Translations under genes and position numbers: made by a program
The notes under the pieces: generated by a model
The model's database searches: none
The model's input: only the letters and a program-made list of their open reading frames with translations
Told to the model about the DNA's origin: nothing
NCBI GenBank assembly: GCA_964416175.1
Contig: CAYQDF010000003.1
Location: 1 to 64,000 of the forward strand
DNA length: 64,000 nucleotides
Source: CAYQDF01 sp964416175
GTDB taxonomy: Bacteria; Chloroflexota; Anaerolineae; Anaerolineales; UBA4823
Direction: 5' to 3'
Part shown: piece by piece, positions 59,444 to 64,000 of the stretch
How the letters are laid out: every line of letters starts with the position of its first letter
Position numbering within the stretch: position 1 is the first letter of the stretch

Positions 59444-60472
59444 ATGGTTGACCTGACAACGACTTACCTCGGAATCCCCCTCAAAAATCCGCTCGTCGTC
59501 TCTGCTTCTCCCTTCTCCCAGAAAGTAGATACAGTTCAGCAGCTGGAGAAAGCCGGGGTTTCGGCCGTGGTGATGTACTCGCTTTTCGAAGAGCAGATCA
59601 TCCACGACAGCCTGCGCCTGCACCGGGACCTGACCCAGGGCACCGAATCCTTCGCTGAGGCAACTACCTACCTCCCCGACTCGGGTCCGTATGAGTACCT
59701 GCGACGCCAGTACAGCATTGGGCCGGAAGCCTACATCGAGCACCTGAAAAGACTTAAACAATCCGTCGGCATCCCGATCATCGGCAGCCTGAATGGGATC
59801 TCGAGCGGGGGGTGGATTGACTACGCCAGCAAAATCGAAGAAGCAGGGGCGGACGCTCTCGAGCTGAATATCTATAGCCTCCCCACCAATCCCGAAGTGA
59901 CATCCAGCCAGCTGGAGGCGGATTACCTCGACCTGGTGCGCGCCATCCGCGCCTCGATCAAGATCCCCATTGCAGTCAAGCTCAGCCCCTTCTTCACAGC
60001 CCTGCCTAATTTCGCGCGGCAGCTGAGCGAGGCGGGTGTGAACGGGCTCGTTCTTTTTAACCGCTTCTACCAGCCGGATTTCGACCTGGAGGAGCTGGTA
60101 GTCGTCCCTCGCTTGGTTCTGAGCACGTCCCAGGAATTGCGGCTGCCCCTGCGCTGGATTGCCATCCTCTACGGGCGCATCCCGGTGGACTTTGCCCTTT
60201 CTACCGGTGTCCACACAGCGGAAGATGTCATCAAGGCAACCATGGCTGGGGCGAGCGTTTCGATGGTCGCTTCGACGTTGCTGAAATACGGCATCTCGCA
60301 CGCAGAACAGATCCTGGACAGCCTGCTCGCCTGGATGGAGGAACGGGAATACGATTCGATCACCCAAATGAAAGGCAGCATGAGCCAGCAAGCGGTGGCA
60401 GAGCCCGGGGACTTCGAGCGGGCGAACTATATCAAGGTGTTAAGCTCTTACGAATATCGCTTCGCACCGTAA
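59444..60472 (+). CDS. Dihydroorotate dehydrogenase-like protein, PFOR-linked
   Basis: The 342-residue protein has the DHOD/DPD-like FMN-binding TIM barrel. It opens TYLGIPLKNPLVVSASPFSQ and continues with IIGSLNGISSGGW and IPIAVKLSPFF. The ggag at 59434-59437 lies 6 nt before ATG 59444. It lies 12 bp after PFOR. This pairing recurs in anaerobes in my memory. True pyrimidine-pathway PyrD is unlikely, but the substrate is unknown. A hairpin follows downstream. Confidence 0.85.
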   Translation: MVDLTTTYLGIPLKNPLVVSASPFSQKVDTVQQLEKAGVSAVVMYSLFEEQIIHDSLRLHRDLTQGTESFAEATTYLPDSGPYEYLRRQYSIGPEAYIEHLKRLKQSVGIPIIGSLNGISSGGWIDYASKIEEAGADALELNIYSLPTNPEVTSSQLEADYLDLVRAIRASIKIPIAVKLSPFFTALPNFARQLSEAGVNGLVLFNRFYQPDFDLEELVVVPRLVLSTSQELRLPLRWIAILYGRIPVDFALSTGVHTAEDVIKATMAGASVSMVASTLLKYGISHAEQILDSLLAWMEEREYDSITQMKGSMSQQAVAEPGDFERANYIKVLSSYEYRFAP

Positions 60473-60532
60473 TACAACCCAGGGTCTGATCATCTTTCTA
60501 AAGGCAGATGGAGACAATCTGGCCAGAATTAA

Positions 60533-60568
60533 AACCGTGGGGAGCTGGAATGGCAGCTCCCCACGGTT
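60533..60568. terminator. Terminator between the DHOD-like gene and infA
   Basis: A perfect 15-bp stem (60533-60547 with 60554-60568) with a 6-nt loop. On the minus strand it is followed by TTTTAATT, so it primarily ends the rpsU-infA transcript. It may also act on the plus strand. Confidence 0.85.
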
Positions 60569-60608
60569 GATGAACGTGGATAATACCGGAGCGTAAATTG
60601 AGGGAGAT

Positions 60609-60860
60609 TTACTGCTCGGTCTCGGGCATGGAAGCGTATTTCTTCTGCCGGTAAACGATGCGACCACGGGACAGATCGTACGGCGACATCTCCAGTCGCA
60701 CCCGATCGCCCAGCAGGATGCGGATATAGTGCTTGCGCATCTTGCCAGACAGGTATGCCAGGACTTCGTGGCCGTTGTCCAGCCGGACTTTAAACTGGGT
60801 CGCCGGCAGGGCTTCGACGACGTTGCCCTCCACCAGAATTTTCTCCTCATCTTTAGCCAT
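60609..60860 (-). CDS. infA: Translation initiation factor IF-1
   Basis: IF-1 binds the A site of the 30S subunit. ATG 60860 with ggaggtgtt upstream gives an 83-residue OB-fold protein: [59 protein letters not shown]. The tail is about 12 residues longer than in E. coli IF-1. It lies 28 bp after rpsU. Confidence 0.95.
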   Translation of the reverse strand: MAKDEEKILVEGNVVEALPATQFKVRLDNGHEVLAYLSGKMRKHYIRILLGDRVRLEMSPYDLSRGRIVYRQKKYASMPETEQ

Positions 60861-60888
60861 TAACACCTCCAGGTCTGACAGGTACCGA

Positions 60889-61092
60889 TTATGCGGGTTC
60901 AACTTCCCTGGGCGAACGGCGCCTCATCCTGCGGATGGTTTTCTTCTTCTGAATCCTGCGCAACTCGCTCTTCGAGACGTACCAGCGCTTTCGGCGTACT
61001 GTGCTCATAACGCCGCTCTTGGCGACTTTCTTCCGGAACCGCTTGAGCAACTGGTCCTGGCTCTCATTCTGCCGTAATTCGACTGTGATCAA
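60889..61092 (-). CDS. rpsU: 30S ribosomal protein bS21
   Basis: The 67-residue basic protein begins [20 protein letters not shown] and ends in an Arg/Lys-rich tail, as in bS21. The start is a TTG at 61092, with a strong ggaggtg about 9 nt upstream; no ATG fits the family N-terminus. It forms a transcript with infA. Confidence 0.93.
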   Translation of the reverse strand: MITVELRQNESQDQLLKRFRKKVAKSGVMSTVRRKRWYVSKSELRRIQKKKTIRRMRRRSPREVEPA

Positions 61093-61325
61093 CCTTTTTC
61101 ACCTCCTTTCCTCATCAGACCTTGTTCAAGACGCAGGACTGTTCCGCGTCCCGAAACCTGCCTGGGCTCCTATCCGCAACTATTTCACCGATGCAATAAA
61201 AAGCCCGGCTGAAGTTCAGGTTTCCAGCCGAGCTGTGCTTGGCTTTGCGGTGCAGTCATCACAATTTTCAATCTTCTTGGCCGCTTCGCACTCCAGTAAA
61301 ATGCAATCACAGATCTCTGAACTTC
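61093..61325 (-). promoter_or_regulatory. Long rpsU leader containing a premature terminator
   Basis: About 230 nt separate the start site from rpsU. They include an intrinsic terminator, a Cys-rich short frame and AT-rich stretches. The terminator is before the gene, so the leader is a candidate attenuator of bS21 and IF-1 synthesis. Confidence 0.6.
61196..61234 (-). terminator. Intrinsic terminator inside the rpsU leader
   Basis: A 10-bp stem with one G-U pair (61202-61211 with 61225-61234), a 13-nt loop, and TTTTTATTG on the minus strand. Confidence 0.82.
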
Positions 61326-61331
61326 ATTCGA

Positions 61332-61360
61332 ATTATAATGCAAGGCCATGGCTCTGTCAA
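61332..61360 (-). promoter_or_regulatory. Consensus promoter of rpsU-infA
   Basis: TTGACA (61355-61360), a 17-bp spacer and TATAAT (61332-61337) on the minus strand form a perfect sigma-70 match. Confidence 0.92.
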
Positions 61361-61421
61361 TTAACGCGCGTCACAGTTTCACACGTGCAGATCTTCTCTT
61401 CACAGTAAGAGCGCCCAACAA

Positions 61422-62081
61422 ATGAGCACTGTTAAAGCATTCATCTTCGATATGGACGGAACGCTCGTCGACAACATGCAGTATCACACCCGGGCCTGGA
61501 CTGCACTGCTTGCGGAGCGGGGGGTCCACATCGATTCGGCCAGTTTCGTCAAACAGACGGCAGGTCTAAACAACCCTGACATCCTGCGCCAGTTCATCTC
61601 CCCGGACCTAAGACCAGAAGAGCTGGCTGAACTGTCCCGGCGTAAAGAGCGGCTTTACCGGGAGCTTTACCATCCACACGTCCAGGGTCTGCCCGGCGTC
61701 GAGAAATTCCTCCAGGCGGCAAGCGACCGCGGGATCTCCTTGGGGCTGGCGACCGCTGCCGGGAGCGATAACATCGATTTCATCCTGTCGCGGTTGGGAG
61801 TGAAGCATCTCTTCTCCAGCATTGTCAGCAGCGAGGAATTGACCAACGGCAAGCCGCACCCGGAAATTTTCTTAAAATCGGCGGCAGCATTGGGCGTCCC
61901 GCCGGGAAGGTGCCTGGTGTTCGAAGATGCGTTGCTGGGAATAGAAGCTGCCCGTCGGGCGGGCATGCGGGCTGTCCTCGTCGCCACAACGCTCTCCGCC
62001 GCCCAAATCTCGGATCGAAGCGGTATCTGCGCGGTAATTCAGGATTTCACTGGAATAGAGTTTTCCAGTTTCTTATTCTAA
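61422..62081 (+). CDS. HAD-superfamily phosphatase/phosphoglucomutase-like protein
   Basis: The 219-residue protein has the HAD motifs FDMDGTLVDN (nucleophile Asp and acid/base Asp), ATAAGSDN (motif II), NGKPHPEIFLKSA (motif III Lys) and VFEDALLGIEAARRAG (motif IV). The cap helices and the length fit the beta-phosphoglucomutase/phosphatase subfamily. The substrate cannot be assigned. Its stop overlaps the stop of the convergent trans-sulfuration gene. Confidence 0.88.
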   Translation: MSTVKAFIFDMDGTLVDNMQYHTRAWTALLAERGVHIDSASFVKQTAGLNNPDILRQFISPDLRPEELAELSRRKERLYRELYHPHVQGLPGVEKFLQAASDRGISLGLATAAGSDNIDFILSRLGVKHLFSSIVSSEELTNGKPHPEIFLKSAAALGVPPGRCLVFEDALLGIEAARRAGMRAVLVATTLSAAQISDRSGICAVIQDFTGIEFSSFLF

Positions 62082-63226
62082 TCATGATCCCCCAACGCGT
62101 ATCTAAGATCTTCGATTAAATCCTCCACATTCTCCAGTCCCACGGAGAGCCTGATCAGGCCCGGATCGACCTCCAATGGGGAGCCGGCTGTCGAGGCGTG
62201 GGTCATCGCAGCCGGGACCTCGATCAGCGACTCGACGCCTCCCAGTGACTCGGCGAGGGTGAACAGGCGTGTCCGCTCCGCTGCGCGCCGCGCCGCCTCC
62301 GCTCCGCCCTTCAGGACGAACGAGACCATCCCTCCACCGTTTCGCATCTGCCGGCGTGCGATCTGGACCTGCGGGTGGGAGTCGTGAAATGGGTACCAGA
62401 GCCGGGCGACTTTCGGGTGTTCCGCCAGGAAATCTGCGATACGGGAAGCATTCGAGGCGTGGCGTTCCATGCGCACCGGCAGAGTCTTGATCCCGCGCAA
62501 AACGAGGAAGCAGTCCAGCGGTCCTGGCACCGCCCCGACCGCGTTTTGCAAAAAAGCGAGCCGGGCGTGCAGCTCCGCGTGAGGGGTGACAACCGCCCCG
62601 CCGACCACGTCCGAATGTCCGCCGAGGTACTTCGTGGTCGAATGAATGACAAGGTCAGCACCAATCTCGATCGGACGCTGTAGATATGGCGTGGCAAACG
62701 TGTTGTCGACCGCCAGCAGCGGCGGCTCCGGCCTCGCTCGCAGGACCTCCGCCACGCCTCGAATGTCTGTGACGTGGAGCAGCGGGTTGGTGGGAGTCTC
62801 GAGCCAGACCAGGCGCGTCTCTGGACGGAGCGCCGCGGCTACCTGGTCCAGGTCGCAGGTATCCACATAGCTGAATTTCAGGCCAAAGCGCTGGAATTCC
62901 TTATCGAACAGGCGGAATGTGCCCCCATAGACGTCATTCCCGGCCAGGATGTGGTCATCCGGGGAAAACAGACGCAAGACCGCGTCCGTCGCCGCCATCC
63001 CAGACGCGAACGCCAGGCCGTACGCGGCCCCCTCCAGGGTAGCCACGCAGGCCTCCAACGCCGACCGGGTCGGATTTCCGGTCCGGGAATATTCGTAGCC
63101 TTTGTGTTTACCCACACCCTCTTGCGCGTACGTTGAGGTCTGGTAGATGGGCGTCATCACCGCGCCTGTCGTTGGGTCGGCATGCTGACCGGCGTGGATC
63201 GCCAGCGTCTCGAAGCGAAATGTCAT
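62078..63226 (-). CDS. Cys/Met metabolism PLP-dependent enzyme (cystathionine gamma-synthase/lyase family)
   Basis: The 382-residue enzyme has the family landmarks: YSRTGNPTRSALEACVATLE, PLP-site FASGMAATDAVL, LVWLETPTNPLL, AVDNTFATPYLQRP (Asp174) and the Schiff-base lysine Lys199 in HSTTKYLGGHSDVVGG. It could be a cystathionine gamma-synthase, gamma-lyase, O-acetylhomoserine sulfhydrylase or methionine gamma-lyase; sequence alone does not decide. The ribosome site gaggagat precedes the ATG. Four bases overlap the convergent HAD gene. Confidence 0.88.
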   Translation of the reverse strand: MTFRFETLAIHAGQHADPTTGAVMTPIYQTSTYAQEGVGKHKGYEYSRTGNPTRSALEACVATLEGAAYGLAFASGMAATDAVLRLFSPDDHILAGNDVYGGTFRLFDKEFQRFGLKFSYVDTCDLDQVAAALRPETRLVWLETPTNPLLHVTDIRGVAEVLRARPEPPLLAVDNTFATPYLQRPIEIGADLVIHSTTKYLGGHSDVVGGAVVTPHAELHARLAFLQNAVGAVPGPLDCFLVLRGIKTLPVRMERHASNASRIADFLAEHPKVARLWYPFHDSHPQVQIARRQMRNGGGMVSFVLKGGAEAARRAAERTRLFTLAESLGGVESLIEVPAAMTHASTAGSPLEVDPGLIRLSVGLENVEDLIEDLRYALGDHD

Positions 63227-63375
63227 CGATCTATCTCCTCAACCACTGCAGATGCCCCAAATACCCATGAAATATACCCGATTTTAGCCGTTCGTGTGAA
63301 TTCGCGAGTTTCGTGTCCGACGAGCTGGTTGAAGCTTTGAATGGTTCGGCGGACGCGGATGGATCGTTTCTGGGT

Positions 63376-63416
63376 TATAATCGAAAATGCGACCTGGCAT
63401 TCTCATGCCAGGTTTT
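63376..63416 (+). promoter_or_regulatory. -10 and hairpin upstream of a small gene
   Basis: TATAAT (63376-63381) is followed by a 9-bp hairpin (63392-63400 with 63405-63413) and TTTT ending at 63416. This resembles a short attenuator in the leader of the gene at 63443. No good -35 is seen. Confidence 0.45.
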
Positions 63417-63442
63417 CATGCCGCACATCCACTTTGTATCCC

Positions 63443-63841
63443 ATGGATATCTTCTTCCAGGACCCGACAGCCATTCCCCTGCCTCCCGATGAGGTGCGCA
63501 TCCGCCAGTTTCAGGCCGAGTTGTGGCCCGACAAACGCCGCGTTCGAATCCATCTCGTGATAACCCCCTTCCAGGTGCGCCCGAGTGGTGAGATCACCAT
63601 CACCGACGAAGAAGGGACCGAGGTCGCAGCATTTTCGATCATCGAGACCATCAGCCCGCGCATGGAATTCACCGTACACCTGCGCGGCGACCAGGACGCG
63701 GGGAAATTCACCGCCTCCGCCTCGCTTTTCTATTACGAAGAAGAAGATCCGCATCCTTCCGGCAGTGAAACTGAAGAAAGTACCCGGCTCCCATCCCGGG
63801 TGAGGATCGTCGACCGGGCGGAGACCACCTTCGAGATCTAG
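63443..63841 (+). CDS. Hypothetical protein, beta-rich, 132 residues
   Basis: ATG 63443 begins MDIFFQDPTAIPLPPDEVRI. The protein is soluble, beta-rich (RVRIHLVITPFQVRPSGEIT) and ends with an acidic stretch rich in Glu. Longer upstream starts have no support. I do not recognise a family. It may be co-transcribed with the ABC exporter that starts 74 bp after it. Confidence 0.65.
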   Translation: MDIFFQDPTAIPLPPDEVRIRQFQAELWPDKRRVRIHLVITPFQVRPSGEITITDEEGTEVAAFSIIETISPRMEFTVHLRGDQDAGKFTASASLFYYEEEDPHPSGSETEESTRLPSRVRIVDRAETTFEI

Positions 63842-63914
63842 CCAGTTCCCATTCCCAGGAATCGCGAAATGGCCGGCAGCATCGTCGATCTCTGAGAAAT
63901 AGCCGCAAATCCCC

Positions 63915-64000
63915 ATGAAATATCTGTTTCGCCTGCGAACGTTTCTTCGCCCCTACTGGAAACAGGTCCTGTTCGCCCTGATTTCGCTGACCGTGCTGAC
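63915..64000 (+). CDS. ABC exporter (ATP-binding/permease), N-terminus only
   Basis: The window ends 28 codons into this gene. The visible MKYLFRLRTFLRPYWKQVLF resembles the start of an MsbA-type exporter, a basic and Arg/Trp-rich stretch just before the first membrane helix. No ATPase motif is visible yet, so the assignment is tentative. Confidence 0.5.
   Translation, partial: MKYLFRLRTFLRPYWKQVLFALISLTVL

Noticed and set aside
58622..60391. 589-codon open frame antisense to PFOR and the DHOD-like gene
   Set aside because: It spans two clear genes on the other strand, including the PFOR TPP domain.
61225..61325. UGA recoding or +1 frameshift joining a short leader peptide
   Set aside because: The possible joint peptide is intriguing, but there is no prfB-type shift signal, and conservation is unknown. 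It is kept only as part of the rpsU leader finding.

Overview
The window looks like chromosomal DNA from a Gram-positive-type (monoderm) member of the Chloroflexota, most likely class Anaerolineae. This is inferred from the high GC content, a one-piece pyruvate:ferredoxin oxidoreductase next to a dihydroorotate-dehydrogenase-like protein, a stand-alone bacterial Elp3, an operon of envelope proteins around a GlmL/MutL-like ATPase, and an LPxTG protein next to its sortase. No rRNA or long marker alignment is available to confirm it. Two runs of 10 Ns (19772-19781 and 31441-31450) are assembly gaps. The first cannot be its true length, because metG is out of frame across it. No phage, insertion sequence or CRISPR array is visible.

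Layout. 1-710: 45-bp tandem repeats and tRNA-Leu(CAG). 708-5892: envelope gene set with a degenerate membrane histidine kinase, a LysM protein, an LCP lipoprotein and a glycosidase-like protein. 5928-8671: GyrA and tRNA-Val(GAC). 8893-15971: secreted glycosidase, secreted sulfatase, hydrolase, a NarL-type sensor kinase and RdgB. 16087-20386: YceD/DUF177, the main sigma factor, metG with a structured attenuator leader, and a SixA-like phosphatase. 20389-24139: CAP/LysM protein, CinA C-terminal domain, UvrC and a 42-residue membrane protein. 24424-30844: secreted protein, gingipain-like C25 protease, LPSTG protein, sortase, and a CAP protein on the other strand behind a c-di-GMP-I riboswitch. 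31174-34297: cobalamin riboswitch and btuFCD. 34300-40078: hybrid sensor kinase, then elp3 divergent from a Trm9-like methyltransferase, then a phosphoesterase. 40248-46561: DUF4349 lipoprotein, rsmG, recF, def and a cNMP-binding/PH-domain membrane protein. 46690-55569: a phosphohexomutase and a tightly overlapping minus-strand operon of mostly unknown membrane proteins. 55847-60472: PFOR and its DHOD-like partner. 60609-64000: infA and rpsU with a long attenuated leader, a HAD phosphatase, a trans-sulfuration enzyme, a small hypothetical protein and the start of an ABC exporter.

How the genes fit together. Many genes serve the cell surface: LysM, LCP, CAP, sortase, C25 protease, sulfatase and glycosidase. 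One of the CAP proteins appears to be switched off by c-di-GMP. PFOR indicates anaerobic pyruvate metabolism. B12 is imported by a riboswitch-controlled BtuFCD system, and no corrinoid biosynthesis genes are present here.

The most interesting observations are: (1) a three-strand attenuator leader on metG that matches no riboswitch class I recognise; (2) Elp3 paired with a Trm9-like methyltransferase, which suggests a bacterial route to mcm5U in tRNA; (3) the 55569-to-48191 operon of unknown function; (4) the sortase/LPSTG/gingipain-like cassette; (5) several genes whose -10 element lies only 6-9 nt before the start codon, which predicts leaderless mRNAs; and (6) the attenuated rpsU leader.
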